A program made the position numbers and the translations under genes. Source: Eubacteriaceae bacterium (GTDB lineage Bacteria > Bacillota > Clostridia > Eubacteriales > Anaerofustaceae). From it: a stretch of 51,600 nucleotides of DNA. A model generated the notes under the pieces. It ran no database searches. It was not told the origin of the DNA and saw only the letters and a list, made by a program, of their open reading frames with translations. The stretch covers positions 1 through 51,600 of the forward strand of contig WRIY01000014.1 of NCBI GenBank assembly GCA_009782515.1, read 5' to 3'. Positions 25,543-34,994 of the stretch are shown one piece after another. Each line of letters begins with the position of its first letter. The stretch's first letter is position 1.

Positions 25543-27228
25543 ATGCCATACGACGGCTTAACAGCCCATGCTATTGCGCTTGAAATGGATAGCGAGCTAA
25601 GGGGCAAAAAGATACAAAAGATTTTTCAGCCAGGCAAAAGCGACATCAGAATATACTACGGGCAAAAAAGGCATATATTGCTCTCTGCCAACCCTCAGAC
25701 TGCCAGGGTTGCGCTCTCTGCCGAAAGCGATCAGAATCCGCAAGTTGCGCCCGGCTTTTGCATGGCGCTCAGAAAACACCTTTTAGGCGCAACAATAACC
25801 GGCATTGAGCAATCAAGCTTCGATCGGGTATTGGCAATACATATGGAATCGCTTTCCGCTGCGCTTGGCCTGGAGAAATACAGCTTAATAACTGAGATAA
25901 TGGGCAAGCACTCCAATATTATCCTAGTAAGGGACAGCGATCGCAGCATTGTAGATGCTGTGAAGCGCGTGCCGGCAAAGATGAGCTCAGTAAGGCAAGT
26001 GCTTCCGGGGCTTGAATATAAGCTTCCACCGGTAAACAAGCTCTCGCCACTGGATTTTGACATAGGCGAAGCATGTGACAGAATGTCATTTTACTTTGGC
26101 ATGAGCCGGGACAGGGCGCTTAGCGAAGTATTTATGGGCCTGTCAAGGCAGCTGGCCAGGACTGTGAGCGAGGGCGCTGGCCCGGCCATCAGCCCGGAAG
26201 AGTTTATGGCGCATGTGCAGTCATTTTTTGCGAATATTGATATAAAGCCGTATGTTTACTATGAAGGCGCGAATATAAAGGATTTCAGCGCTGTATTGTA
26301 TACGCTTGGCAGCAGAGGCGAGAGGCGGGATTCAATAAGCGCTGCAGTGGAAGATCGCTTTATTTCAGCGGCTGCAAAAGCCCCGAGCCCGGCAAGCGTT
26401 TACAGCAATGAGTCAAAAAAGCTCAAAAGCTCGCTGGCGCGCGCGCAGGGCAAGCTTGCTGCCCGAATATCAGAGCTTGAGCAGGCCAAAGGCTCAGAAT
26501 TGCTTGCGCAAAAGGCAAACTTGCTGCTTTCTTATCCGAATTGCGCTGTAAAGGGCGATAAGGCTGCCCTAGTGCCAAATATCTTCTCAGAAGAAATGGA
26601 AGATGTTGAGATAGAGCTTTCAGAGCAGCTGAGCGTTGCTGAAAACGCACAACGCTATTTTAAGCTCTACAGAAAAGCGAAAAATGCAAGCATTGTTCTG
26701 AGTGGCCTTATTGCTGAAGCAGAGGATGAAGCCTTCTTTCTTTCCTCGGCAATATACCACCTGTCTACAGCCCCCGATAGGCAGGCAGCGATTGAAATAC
26801 TCGAGCTGGCTGCTGAAAAAGGCTACCTGGCAAAAAAGAAAAGCCAGCAAAAGAGCCGGCAGCCAAGCAATGCCTCGCCCATCGAGTACAAGGGCTCTTT
26901 AGGGGCAAGCATACTTGTTGGCAGAAACGATCGCCAAAATGACGCCCTGACAAACAGGTCGGCTTCCAAAGACGATATATGGCTGCATGCCAAAGGGATT
27001 GCCGGAAGCCATGTAGTCTTAAAAACAAAAAAAGGCGGCTACAATGATGAAGAGCTTTTGCAGGCAGCGAGTGCTGCGGCATGGCATTCAGCAGCCAGGG
27101 AGTCAGACAGCGTTGAAGTTGACTATACTTATGTTCGCAATGTAAAAAAGCCCAACGGTGCACCCGCGGGCAAAGTTATTTACACAAACCAAAGGACTCT
27201 TTATGTCAGCCCGGCGATTCCGGGCTAA
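25543..27228 (+). CDS. rqcH: Rqc2/NEMF homologue RqcH (NFACT family)
   Basis: Ribosome quality control factor that binds stalled 50S-peptidyl-tRNA and recruits tRNA-Ala for C-terminal alanine tailing. Older annotations call it fibronectin-binding protein. The 561-residue protein has NFACT-N at the start (MPYDGLTAHAIALEM), with the conserved D94-R95 pair needed for tailing in Bacillus. Central helical/coiled-coil segments follow (about 290-430), then C-terminal NFACT-R (ASKDDIWLHAKGIAGSHVVL). AAAGGGG precedes the start. A strong AGCCCGG/CCGGGCT hairpin (27208-27226) covers its last codons. It is convergent with spoIVA, 19 nt apart. Confidence 0.95.
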   Translation: MPYDGLTAHAIALEMDSELRGKKIQKIFQPGKSDIRIYYGQKRHILLSANPQTARVALSAESDQNPQVAPGFCMALRKHLLGATITGIEQSSFDRVLAIHMESLSAALGLEKYSLITEIMGKHSNIILVRDSDRSIVDAVKRVPAKMSSVRQVLPGLEYKLPPVNKLSPLDFDIGEACDRMSFYFGMSRDRALSEVFMGLSRQLARTVSEGAGPAISPEEFMAHVQSFFANIDIKPYVYYEGANIKDFSAVLYTLGSRGERRDSISAAVEDRFISAAAKAPSPASVYSNESKKLKSSLARAQGKLAARISELEQAKGSELLAQKANLLLSYPNCAVKGDKAALVPNIFSEEMEDVEIELSEQLSVAENAQRYFKLYRKAKNASIVLSGLIAEAEDEAFFLSSAIYHLSTAPDRQAAIEILELAAEKGYLAKKKSQQKSRQPSNASPIEYKGSLGASILVGRNDRQNDALTNRSASKDDIWLHAKGIAGSHVVLKTKKGGYNDEELLQAASAAAWHSAARESDSVEVDYTYVRNVKKPNGAPAGKVIYTNQRTLYVSPAIPG

Positions 27229-27247
27229 AGATGCCGGGCCGCCGGGC

Positions 27248-28720
27248 CTATAGCCAGAAGACGAACAGCCCGCCCTTTTTGTTGTTTGAGATCCTGTCTA
27301 TAATTCTTATCACTTTAAGCTTTGTTTCTTCATTGATGGTTGACAGCTTCAGGTTGATGTTGTCTGTAAGCATCTCTGAGAGCTTCCTGCCAAAGATCTC
27401 TGTTTCCCAGAGCTCTGCCTGCGAACCCTCGTATTGGCCCAGAATTCTGTTGTAGAATGACTCGCATTCCGACTCGCTGCCTATAATCGGCGCGATTTCT
27501 GAGAATATTTCAGTTGAGAGTATATGCAGCGCCGGTGCAGATGCCTTGATTTTAATGCCATACTTTCCGGACTCGCTAATCATCTCCGGCGCAGAAAGCT
27601 CCATATCATCAAAGCTTGGATAGACAATGCCATACCCGGATGAGTTTGCAGACGAAAGAGCGCTTGCAAAGCGCTCGTACTTGGTCTTCGCGCTGAGCAG
27701 GCCTGTAAGCAGGCTGAACAAGTCAGATTCGTTTCGAAGAGTAATGTCATTCTCATCGCTCATAATCTTGTAGAAAACATCGTTGTCGATTGAGACTTGG
27801 GCAGTAACAGTGCCATTTGAAAGATTAATCTCAGTAATGTCTGAGCTGAAGCTTGGCAAAGCGCTTGACTGAAGGCTTGCAGTGAGAGTGCTGATTCTGC
27901 TTGCTGACTCTGATGAGGCCTCTATAAAGCTTTCTATGCCTTCCATGAGCCAGTGCTCGCTTGGCAGGTTTGCTGCCCATTTTGGTATCTTATAGCAAAT
28001 CTCCTTGACAGGGAACTCATAGAGCACTGTCGTGAGAATCGACTCGATATCCTGCACTGAAAGCTCCTGCACGTTAAGCGGCATTACAGGGGTTAAGTAC
28101 TTGCCTTCGAGAGACTGCGCCAGCTCTTTTGCATCAGCAGCATGCGGCCTGGTAGTATTGAGCACAATGACAAAAGGCTTGTTAAGCTGCTTGAGCTCGT
28201 TAACAACCCTCTCTTCAGCTTCCTGGTAGCTCTCACGTGAGATGTCGGTGAAGCTGCCATCGGTAGTAACGATAATGCCTATCGTTGAGTGTTCGCTTAT
28301 TACTTTTTTTGTGCCTATTTCAGCTGCCCGCTCAAATGGCATGGCAGACTCGCTCCATGGTGTTTGCACCATTCTTGCTGCCCCGTTTTCTTCAGCCCCC
28401 AAAGCGCCTGGCACGAGATAGCCCACACAGTCGATTAGGCGAAGCGCAACATCCGTCGTGTCTGCAAGCTTAACCCTTGCGGCTTCATTAGGCACAAACT
28501 TAGGCTCTGCTGTCATTATCGTGCGGCCAGAACCGCTTTGCGGGAGTTCGTCAATGGCGCGCTCTTTTTTGAAGCGGTTTTCAATATTCGGAATTACTAG
28601 CTGCTCCATAAATTTCTTGATGAATGTCGATTTCCCCGTCCTAACGGGGCCAACGATTCCCGCATATATTTCACCGTTTGTTCGTTCTTTTATATCGCTA
28701 TATACATTGATCTGTTCCAT
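27248..28720 (-). CDS. spoIVA: Stage IV sporulation protein A
   Basis: ATPase that polymerises on the forespore surface as the base layer of the spore coat. The 490-residue protein matches the family from its start (MEQINVYSDIKERTNGEIYA). Its Walker A is GPVRTGKS (24-31), in the TRAFAC-related ATPase domain, and the C-terminal region ends in a short hydrophobic tail, as in the family. GGGGAGG precedes the ATG. It is monocistronic, and a sigma-E-like promoter can be read upstream. It shows directly that the organism, or its lineage, forms endospores. Confidence 0.97.
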   Translation of the reverse strand: MEQINVYSDIKERTNGEIYAGIVGPVRTGKSTFIKKFMEQLVIPNIENRFKKERAIDELPQSGSGRTIMTAEPKFVPNEAARVKLADTTDVALRLIDCVGYLVPGALGAEENGAARMVQTPWSESAMPFERAAEIGTKKVISEHSTIGIIVTTDGSFTDISRESYQEAEERVVNELKQLNKPFVIVLNTTRPHAADAKELAQSLEGKYLTPVMPLNVQELSVQDIESILTTVLYEFPVKEICYKIPKWAANLPSEHWLMEGIESFIEASSESASRISTLTASLQSSALPSFSSDITEINLSNGTVTAQVSIDNDVFYKIMSDENDITLRNESDLFSLLTGLLSAKTKYERFASALSSANSSGYGIVYPSFDDMELSAPEMISESGKYGIKIKASAPALHILSTEIFSEIAPIIGSESECESFYNRILGQYEGSQAELWETEIFGRKLSEMLTDNINLKLSTINEETKLKVIRIIDRISNNKKGGLFVFWL

Positions 28721-28749
28721 TAATTAGCCTCCCCGCTCTTAGCTGTATA

Positions 28750-28778
28750 TAACTATGCAAAATTCATGCGATTTATGA
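28750..28778 (-). promoter_or_regulatory. Possible sigma-E promoter of spoIVA
   Basis: On the minus strand TCATAAAT (28778-28771) and CATAGTTA (28757-28750) are spaced 13 bp. They partly match the sigma-E elements (GHATANNT and CATACAHT): the -35 is good and the -10 keeps only CATA. spoIVA is a mother-cell gene under sigma-E in Bacillus and Clostridium. Confidence 0.35.
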
Positions 28779-28983
28779 GCTTGCGCCACCACTTAATAAA
28801 AAAAATGTGGCAAGCTCTAAAGCAGCCTTTTGCTTGCGCAGACCCCTGGAAGCTGCAAATGAAATAAGCATTCAGCATAATTTCCGCCTCATGCGATCAT
28901 CTGTTGCAATACTCAGCCGTTTCCTATATGATTTGCCTATAGCGCCTAAAAAGCGCAATAATCAATGCAGTGAAAGGCGCTAA

Positions 28984-30732
28984 ATGTCTATTAAGGAAAC
29001 TCTTGAAAAAAAAATTCTGCATAGTGTTGAAAAGCCAGCCCGCTATATTGGAAATGAATATGGCGCTGCCGAGCCAAAGGAAAAAGCCTCAATTCGCTTT
29101 GCCCTTGCTTTTCCTGATTTATATGAAGTAGGCATGAGCCATCTTGGCTTTAAAATCCTCTACCATGTTTTAAACAGCATGGAAGATGTCGCGTGCGAGC
29201 GGGTGTTTGCGCCTGCGCTTGACATGGCAGCAAAGATGAATGAGCACTCTGTGCCGCTGTATTCGCTTGAATCTTTCAGCCCGATAACAGAATTTAGCTT
29301 TTTTGGCTTTTCGCTGCAGTACGAGCTTTCAATAACGAATGTGCTGTATATGCTTGAGCTCTCAGGCGTGCCGGCATTCTCAAAAGATCGTGCCGAGAGC
29401 TGCCCAATCATTGTTGCCGGAGGCCCCTGCTGCGTCAATCCCGAGCCTATAAGGGAATTCTTTGATGTGATATTCATTGGCGAGTCAGAGGAATCGCTTC
29501 CGCTTTTTATTGAAACCTATAAAAGCTGCATAGCAAGCGGAGAGGGCAGGCAGGCCTTTTTGCAGAAAGCTGCCGGCATTGAAGGCGTTTTTGTGCCTTT
29601 ATACTCGCAGAGCGCCAAGCGCGCTTACATCAAAGATTTTGCCAAGGCGCCTTTTCCGGCTCTGAGCCCGATATCAAATATCGAAGCTATCTTTGACAGG
29701 GCTATGCTTGAGATTATGCGGGGATGCGCGAGGGGATGCCGGTTTTGCCAGGCAGGCTACATATACAGGCCCCTAAGAATGAAGCCCTTGGAAACGCTTT
29801 TAGATCAGGGCCGGGAGATGCTTGCGCAAAGCGGCTATAATGAGATCTCGCTGTGCGGATTGTCCTCAACAGACTATCCGTATTGCGGCAGCCTGATACA
29901 GGCTTTTACTGAAGAAGGCAGAGTAAAAGCCTCGCTTCCATCGCTGCGCATAGATACCCCTGATCTGAAGCTTATTGAAAAGAGCGTTTCCAGCCTAACC
30001 TTCGCCCCCGAGGCGGGAAGCCAAAGAATGCGCGATGCAATCAATAAAAATCTATCAGAAGAGCAGATACTCAGCGTTGCGCAGCAGGCATACGAGATGG
30101 GCTGCAAGCGCCTGAAGCTTTACTTTATGGTTGGCCTGCCCGGAGAGTCAGATGAGGATGCCTATGCCATTGCGGATCTGGCCAACTTAATTCTTGCAAA
30201 TTCCCAGAAGCCAAAGCTGCCTCATTCGCTTGCTCTGTCAGTGTCTGTTTCGTGCTTTGTGCCAAAGCCGCATACCCCATTTATGTTTAATGGCCAGCTA
30301 AGCCGTGAGGCGCTCTCCGAGCGCATTGCCGCTATAGCAAGGCGCCTGTATAAAAAAATAAAGCTTAGCTATAGCGATCCTGCATCTTCTGTAGTCGAAG
30401 CGGCTTTGTCAAGAGGCGGAAGCGAGGCTTGCGCTGCAATATACGAAGCCTATAAAGCCGGTGCAGTGTTTAGCAGCTGGAGCGAGCATTTCGATTATTC
30501 TCAATGGGAAGCTGCCTTTTTGAAGGCAGGCCTTAATTTGGAAGAATATGCCCAAAGAAGCTTTAGCTATGAAAGCGAGCTGCCATGGGGCTATATCGAC
30601 ATTGGAATTGACAAAGAGTTCTTTGTTTCAGAAGCCATAAAGGCGCGTGAGGGCATATGCACTCCCAGCTGCTTTGAGAGCTGCTCGGCATGCGGTATTT
30701 CAAGAGAGGGCAAATGCAGTTTTGAAGTATAG
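28984..30732 (+). CDS. Radical SAM protein, TIGR03960-like
   Basis: 582 residues, with an N-terminal B12-binding-like region (about 20-200) and a radical SAM core carrying C248-x3-C252-x2-C255 (RGCARGCRFCQAGYIYRP). The C-terminal part includes a cysteine cluster near the end (CTPSCFESCSACG). Family members are almost always paired with a DUF2344 protein, as here, and lie near ribosome or RNA genes. Their substrate is not settled. AAAGG lies 6 nt before the ATG. The downstream gene starts inside its 3' end (11-nt overlap). Confidence 0.9.
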   Translation: MSIKETLEKKILHSVEKPARYIGNEYGAAEPKEKASIRFALAFPDLYEVGMSHLGFKILYHVLNSMEDVACERVFAPALDMAAKMNEHSVPLYSLESFSPITEFSFFGFSLQYELSITNVLYMLELSGVPAFSKDRAESCPIIVAGGPCCVNPEPIREFFDVIFIGESEESLPLFIETYKSCIASGEGRQAFLQKAAGIEGVFVPLYSQSAKRAYIKDFAKAPFPALSPISNIEAIFDRAMLEIMRGCARGCRFCQAGYIYRPLRMKPLETLLDQGREMLAQSGYNEISLCGLSSTDYPYCGSLIQAFTEEGRVKASLPSLRIDTPDLKLIEKSVSSLTFAPEAGSQRMRDAINKNLSEEQILSVAQQAYEMGCKRLKLYFMVGLPGESDEDAYAIADLANLILANSQKPKLPHSLALSVSVSCFVPKPHTPFMFNGQLSREALSERIAAIARRLYKKIKLSYSDPASSVVEAALSRGGSEACAAIYEAYKAGAVFSSWSEHFDYSQWEAAFLKAGLNLEEYAQRSFSYESELPWGYIDIGIDKEFFVSEAIKAREGICTPSCFESCSACGISREGKCSFEV

Positions 30733-31372
30733 GCTTAGCTACCAAAAAAATGACAGCATGATCTATGTTTCGCACCTGGATCTGCAAAGGATCTTTCAGC
30801 GCTCATTTCGAAGGGCGCTTGTCCCTGTTGAGTACTCAACAGGCTTTTCCCCGCACCCCCGCTTTGTTTACAGCCCCCCTCTGCCGCTTTTCGTCAGCTC
30901 TGCATGCGAATTTCTTGACTTTGAATCAATAGAGGGAAAAGCGGATGACATTCAAAAAAAACTTGCCAATGCCCTTCCAAAGGGAATAGCCATAAACAGC
31001 CTGGCGCCGCTGGGCGAACATGAAAAAAGCTTGAAAGCCCTTTTGTACAGGGCTGAATTCCATATCATGCTTGAAGGCGCCGCAAATGCAAAAAATGATG
31101 ATTTGAAGCTTTGCTATGAACTGGCTGAGATGCCCTTTGAAAAGATAGGCAAAAAGAAAAAGGCTGTTGTAACAAACCTTAAGCAAGGTGCAGGCAGCGT
31201 TCGTTTTGAAGCGGGCGCAGCTTGTGTGTCGGTTTACGCTGAGCTTGATGCTTCATTCGACAAGCTGGTCAGGCCCAGCGCTTTTGCTCAAACCCTTTGC
31301 GAGCAGCTGGAGCCGCTCAAGGGTGCTGCTGTCGCATCGATACGAAAAATCGGCTTAATTCAGGCACCCTAA
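30722..31372 (+). CDS. DUF2344 (TIGR03936-type) partner of the radical SAM protein
   Basis: 216-residue protein starting with the family signature MKYRLSYQKNDSMIYVSHLD, then FRRALVPVEYSTGFSPHPR. The start is TTG 30722, because the conserved domain begins exactly there and GAGAGGG lies about 11 nt upstream. The frame is open back to 30647, but that part is unlike the family. It overlaps the radical SAM gene and is surely translated with it. The family is proposed to act in RNA or ribosome modification, but this sequence alone does not show that. Confidence 0.88.
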   Translation: MKYRLSYQKNDSMIYVSHLDLQRIFQRSFRRALVPVEYSTGFSPHPRFVYSPPLPLFVSSACEFLDFESIEGKADDIQKKLANALPKGIAINSLAPLGEHEKSLKALLYRAEFHIMLEGAANAKNDDLKLCYELAEMPFEKIGKKKKAVVTNLKQGAGSVRFEAGAACVSVYAELDASFDKLVRPSAFAQTLCEQLEPLKGAAVASIRKIGLIQAP

Positions 31373-31441
31373 GCTGCTTATTTAGCATTGCCGCATAGCT
31401 CCCGGCTTGGAGCAAAGAGAGACGGGCAGTGCGCACTATGC

Positions 31442-32065
31442 TTAGCGAATGAAATTTGTCCTTGCCTCAGGCGGCTCTGCAGGCAGCTGGATGCCGCTGT
31501 CTTTGCAGCATTTAATCAAATAGGCCATATTGTTGGCCAGAATTTTGAGAGTCCGAACGCCTTCCAGATCCTTATATACATCCTCAGGCGTAAAGCCGTG
31601 TATTCCATTCCAATAATTTGAAGAAACAACAGGCATTTGCGAAATCGTGAAGTATTTTATCAGCTGGTCAAAAGCTGCTGTTGAGCCTGACCTTCGGCAG
31701 CTCACAATGCCTGCCCCGAATTTCATCCGGTTCATGCCTGACCTGCAATAAAACAGCCTGTCAAAAAACGAAGTTGCGGCCCCTGTTGCGCTTGCAAAGT
31801 GCACGGCTGTGCCAAGAATTAGGCCATCAGCCTCATTTAGGGCTTCTGATACTGTATTCACCATATCCGTGTCGTTTGCGCACTTGCCGGCATTGCCAGG
31901 CTGCTTGCAGCTTGAGCAGGCGATGCATCCGCTTACAGGCTTGTTGCCTACTTGAAAAATATCAGAATCGACGCCATTTTCTGCCAGCTGGCTGCGAATA
32001 ATGCTCAGGCCGGTATATGTGCAGCCGTTTGCGTGAGGGCTTCCGTTTACTAAAACAACATACAT
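31442..32065 (-). CDS. NADPH-dependent FMN reductase/iron-sulfur flavoprotein-like
   Basis: 207 residues with a flavodoxin-like fold: phosphate-binding loop NGSPHANGCTYTGL (7-20) and a second flavin loop around LILGTAVHFASAT. Four cysteines (C47, C50, C53, C62 in GCIACSSCKQPGNAGKC) resemble the compact cluster motif of iron-sulfur flavoproteins, although the last spacing (8) is longer than usual. This predicts a cytoplasmic electron-transfer or reductase role. GGGAG precedes the ATG. It is a single gene, convergent with the DUF2344 gene. Confidence 0.88.
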   Translation of the reverse strand: MYVVLVNGSPHANGCTYTGLSIIRSQLAENGVDSDIFQVGNKPVSGCIACSSCKQPGNAGKCANDTDMVNTVSEALNEADGLILGTAVHFASATGAATSFFDRLFYCRSGMNRMKFGAGIVSCRRSGSTAAFDQLIKYFTISQMPVVSSNYWNGIHGFTPEDVYKDLEGVRTLKILANNMAYLIKCCKDSGIQLPAEPPEARTNFIR

Positions 32066-32428
32066 AGAATTACTCCCTTTTTGTTATACTGGCATTTTAG
32101 CATTCCGGGTGAATATATCGATGCAAAAGGCGCTTTAAGCTTTGCCGCCCGTCAGAAGGCGCGGTGTTTGCCCAGCCAGGGCTTAAGCGCAATAAGAGCC
32201 AAGTCGGCAACCTTTTTTGCATAGCTGCCGTGTCCCTTTTATTCTAGTATTGTGCATGGTATAATCAGTCGGGCCAAAGGGCCCACAGAGCGGATCGCAA
32301 TAGCGCCGCTTGGCTCAAAAAAAATTTGAAATGTGCCTTAAAGCCAGTTTACAGGCACAGCTTTCTTAGCAATAGGCAAGTGTGCAGCTTGGCAGCTATA
32401 CAGCCTGGCTGCATTGAAAGGAATTATT
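32066..32428. other. Intergenic region between flavoprotein gene and efp
   Basis: 363 bases with divergent promoters as the only supported content. The efp-side promoter is listed separately. I see no RNA gene. Confidence 0.5.
32257..32265 (+). promoter_or_regulatory. Extended -10 promoter of the efp operon
   Basis: TGGTATAAT is a perfect extended -10 (TG-N-TATAAT). No good -35 is needed or seen. Transcription would begin about 157 nt before efp. Confidence 0.6.
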
Positions 32429-32986
32429 ATGATAACAGCTGGTGATTTCAAAAAGGGCGTAACCTTCGAAATAGATGGCGATGTTTATATTGTCATCGAC
32501 TTTCAGCATGTAAAGCCAGGCAAGGGGAGCGCGTTTGTCAGGGCGAAGATAAAGAATGTAATTTCCGGTGCTACTACAGAGCGCACCTTTAACCCTTCAG
32601 AAAAATTTCCAAAAGCCCATATTGAGACAAAGGAAATGCAATACCTTTACAGCGACGGGGATCTGTACTACTTCATGGACAATGAGACTTATGAAAATAT
32701 ACCGCTAAACAAGTCGGAAGTAGAAGACGCCATCTTATATATCAAGGAAAACATGAATGCCACAATCCGATTTTTCAAAGGGCAGGCTTTTAGCGTTGCA
32801 GCCCCTATTTTTGTTGAGCTGCAGATTGTAGATTGCGAGCCGGGAGTAAAAGGCAATACTGCTACCGGCGCGAGCAAAGCCGCCACAGTTGAAACCGGCG
32901 CAGTCATATATGTGCCTTTGTTTGTGGAAAAAGGCGATGTAATCAGAATTGACACCAGAACTGGCGAATATATGGAGCGTGCATAG
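32429..32986 (+). CDS. efp: Elongation factor P
   Basis: Relieves ribosome stalling at polyproline. The 185-residue protein has three domains: a KOW-like N-terminal domain with the modifiable loop KPGKGSAF (K32 at its tip) and two OB-folds. The C-terminal signature is [18 protein letters not shown] chose ATG 32429 because AAAGGA lies 7 nt upstream. The longer frame to 32414 lacks a ribosome site. It is first in a likely operon with nusB, xseA, xseB and ispA-like genes. The collagen-like and other Pro-rich proteins of this window would be among its natural clients. Confidence 0.97.
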   Translation: MITAGDFKKGVTFEIDGDVYIVIDFQHVKPGKGSAFVRAKIKNVISGATTERTFNPSEKFPKAHIETKEMQYLYSDGDLYYFMDNETYENIPLNKSEVEDAILYIKENMNATIRFFKGQAFSVAAPIFVELQIVDCEPGVKGNTATGASKAATVETGAVIYVPLFVEKGDVIRIDTRTGEYMERA

Positions 32987-32992
32987 CCTGCA

Positions 32993-33448
32993 ATGAAGCG
33001 AAGCGAAGCCAGGGAAAAAGTTTTTAGGATCATTTTTCAGTATGAGTTTCATGACGACTTTGAAAGCATGCTGGCCCGCCTTCTCATAGAAGAGGCTCTT
33101 GCCGATGAACAAGGCCCAAAAGGCACTCAGGGCAAATACGCCTCAGCTGCTTTGGAAGGCATTTTAGGAAATCTATCTGAAATTGACGCGATTATTGAAG
33201 AGCACCTGAAAGGATGGAGCTTTGAGAGGCTGTCTAAGCATGTGAAGGCGCTGCTGAGGCTTGGCATATATGAGCTGTGCTATGACAGCGATATTCCAGA
33301 CGTAACTGCAGTAGACGAAGCAGTCACTTTGTCGCATCAATACTGCGAGGAAAAAGAGGCAGTTTTCGTAAATGGCCTTCTCAACAATGTGCTAAAAAAG
33401 AAGAAATCGGCAAAGGGGCAAGGTGTAGATGGAAAGCCAGTCACTTAG
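32993..33448 (+). CDS. nusB: Transcription antitermination factor NusB
   Basis: All-helical 151-residue RNA-binding protein that acts with NusE/S10 in rRNA antitermination. Family segments are KRSEAREKVFRIIFQYEF at the start and ALLRLGIYELCYDSDIPDVT then AVDEAV near residues 80-105. It begins 6 nt after efp. The SD-like GGAG (32974-32977) is 15 nt from the ATG, with a small TGCA/TGCA pairing between. The 3' end overlaps xseA by 20 nt. Confidence 0.94.
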   Translation: MKRSEAREKVFRIIFQYEFHDDFESMLARLLIEEALADEQGPKGTQGKYASAALEGILGNLSEIDAIIEEHLKGWSFERLSKHVKALLRLGIYELCYDSDIPDVTAVDEAVTLSHQYCEEKEAVFVNGLLNNVLKKKKSAKGQGVDGKPVT

Positions 33449-34766
33449 CGTCACACAGCTTCTAAACTACCTTGCCAGCATATTTGCAAGAGATCCGATC
33501 TTGCAGGGAGTTACTGTCAGAGGCGAAATATCCAATCTGAAAACCCAGGCTTCAGGCCATATGTACTTCACACTAAAAGATGAAGAATCGCGCATATCCT
33601 GTGCGATGTTCAGATCAGATGCTTCACGGCTGCAGTTTAGCCCTAAAGACGGCGACAGCGTTGTCATTACAGGCAGGGTTTCTGTATATGAAAAGTTTGG
33701 CACGCTGCAAATAGTAGCCCGCGCTATGGCTCCTGCCGGCCTTGGCGAGCTTTATGAAAAGCTGGCAATGCTCTCTGAAGAGCTAAGGGTAGCCGGCTAC
33801 TTTGACGAAGCAAGAAAAAAGCCCATTCCCCTATACCCTAAATCAATAGCCGTAGTAACATCGCCTACAGGCGCAGTTGTGCACGACATTGTCTCTATTG
33901 TTGGCAGGCGGGCGCCACACATAAGCATTATAGTGTGCCCGGTTGCTGTGCAGGGTGAGGCTGCAGCAGGCGAAATCGCATCCATGATAGCTTATGTTAA
34001 CGATCACCTTGACTGCGATGCAATCATTCTTGCCCGGGGCGGAGGCTCTCTCGAAGAGCTTTGGGCATTTAACGAGCGGCCCGTAGCAGAGAGCATTTAC
34101 CAATCCAGGCTTCCGGTAATCTCAGCGATTGGCCATGAATCAGACTTTACAATCAGCGACATGGCAGCTGATCTGAGGGCAGCCACGCCATCAGCAGCTG
34201 CTGAGATAATAGCGCTTGACAGCCTTTCAGCCTTGCTGGCCCTGGCTGACAAAAAGCTTGGCATGCAAAGAAGCTTTGCAAGGCTGCTAAACCAGATGGA
34301 AGGCAATCTGGAGCACTACAGATCGCTGCATGTTTTCAAAGACCCCCAGTTTTATACAGAAAAGAAGCAAATGGAGCTTGACTATGCAAAGGAAAGCCTG
34401 GCAGCGCCTATTCTGGCACAGGCAAGCGCATATAGCCTGCTGCTTGAGCGCGTGAAATCACAGCGCATTTATTCTGATGCCCATGTATATACAAAAAAGC
34501 AGCAGGATGAGCTGGACAATGCCAAAAACACCCTTGCCAAGCTGATGAATGCCGATGGCGCCAACCGCCAATTGGCTCTGTCCTCAGCTGCCAAGCTGCT
34601 TGAGAGCCTGTCATACGATAGTGTATTGAAGAGGGGCTATGCGCTGTTTTACAGCGAAGACGGCGTTGTTGAAGCCGATGATCTCAAAGAGGAAAGCGAG
34701 TACAGCGCATACAGCAACCTGAACGCATTTCGCATTAAGGTAACAAACAAGACATCGAGGAATTAA
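33429..34766 (+). CDS. xseA: Exodeoxyribonuclease VII large subunit
   Basis: Catalytic subunit of the single-strand DNA exonuclease, 445 residues. The N-terminal OB-fold is present (about 1-100, SVTQLLNYLASIFARDPILQ and SGHMYFTLKDEESRI). The catalytic domain follows (IAVVTSPTGAVVHDI, LARGGGSLEELWAFNE, VISAIGHESDFTISD), then a coiled-coil region that binds XseB. AAGGTG is 3 nt before the ATG, with AAAGGGG further up. The start lies inside nusB, so the two are coupled. Confidence 0.96.
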   Translation: MESQSLSVTQLLNYLASIFARDPILQGVTVRGEISNLKTQASGHMYFTLKDEESRISCAMFRSDASRLQFSPKDGDSVVITGRVSVYEKFGTLQIVARAMAPAGLGELYEKLAMLSEELRVAGYFDEARKKPIPLYPKSIAVVTSPTGAVVHDIVSIVGRRAPHISIIVCPVAVQGEAAAGEIASMIAYVNDHLDCDAIILARGGGSLEELWAFNERPVAESIYQSRLPVISAIGHESDFTISDMAADLRAATPSAAAEIIALDSLSALLALADKKLGMQRSFARLLNQMEGNLEHYRSLHVFKDPQFYTEKKQMELDYAKESLAAPILAQASAYSLLLERVKSQRIYSDAHVYTKKQQDELDNAKNTLAKLMNADGANRQLALSSAAKLLESLSYDSVLKRGYALFYSEDGVVEADDLKEESEYSAYSNLNAFRIKVTNKTSRN

Positions 34767-34771
34767 TTTCA

Positions 34772-34993
34772 TTGGACAATAATAAAAGTTTTGAAGACAA
34801 AATGAAGCGCGTTGACGAAATATCTGCTCTTATTTCAAATGGCAGCGCAGGCCTGAGGGAATCTGTCGCCCTGTTCGAAGAAGGCATGAAGCTTATAGAT
34901 GAGCTTCAGCTCGAGCTAGATGGCACGAAAGCAAAAGTTCAGATGCTTATTGGGGCCAGCGATCCTCCTGTAACAGAAGATTTTGAGTGCTAA
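34772..34993 (+). CDS. xseB: Exodeoxyribonuclease VII small subunit
   Basis: 73-residue helical hairpin that binds several copies per XseA. Family pattern: FEDKMKRVDEISALISNG then LRESVALFEEGMKLI. The start is TTG 34772, with GAGGAATT about 9 nt upstream, 5 nt after the xseA stop. Confidence 0.93.
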   Translation: MDNNKSFEDKMKRVDEISALISNGSAGLRESVALFEEGMKLIDELQLELDGTKAKVQMLIGASDPPVTEDFEC

Positions 34994-34994
34994 A

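Noticed and set aside
28984-31372. Radical SAM plus DUF2344 pair as a new natural-product pathway
   Set aside because: This pair is widespread in Clostridia in the same order with housekeeping neighbours, and no precursor peptide or transporter is present.
32974-32995. nusB as another SD-hairpin-start gene
   Set aside because: The TGCA/TGCA stem has only 4 bp and would leave just 2 nt between SD and ATG; too weak to count.
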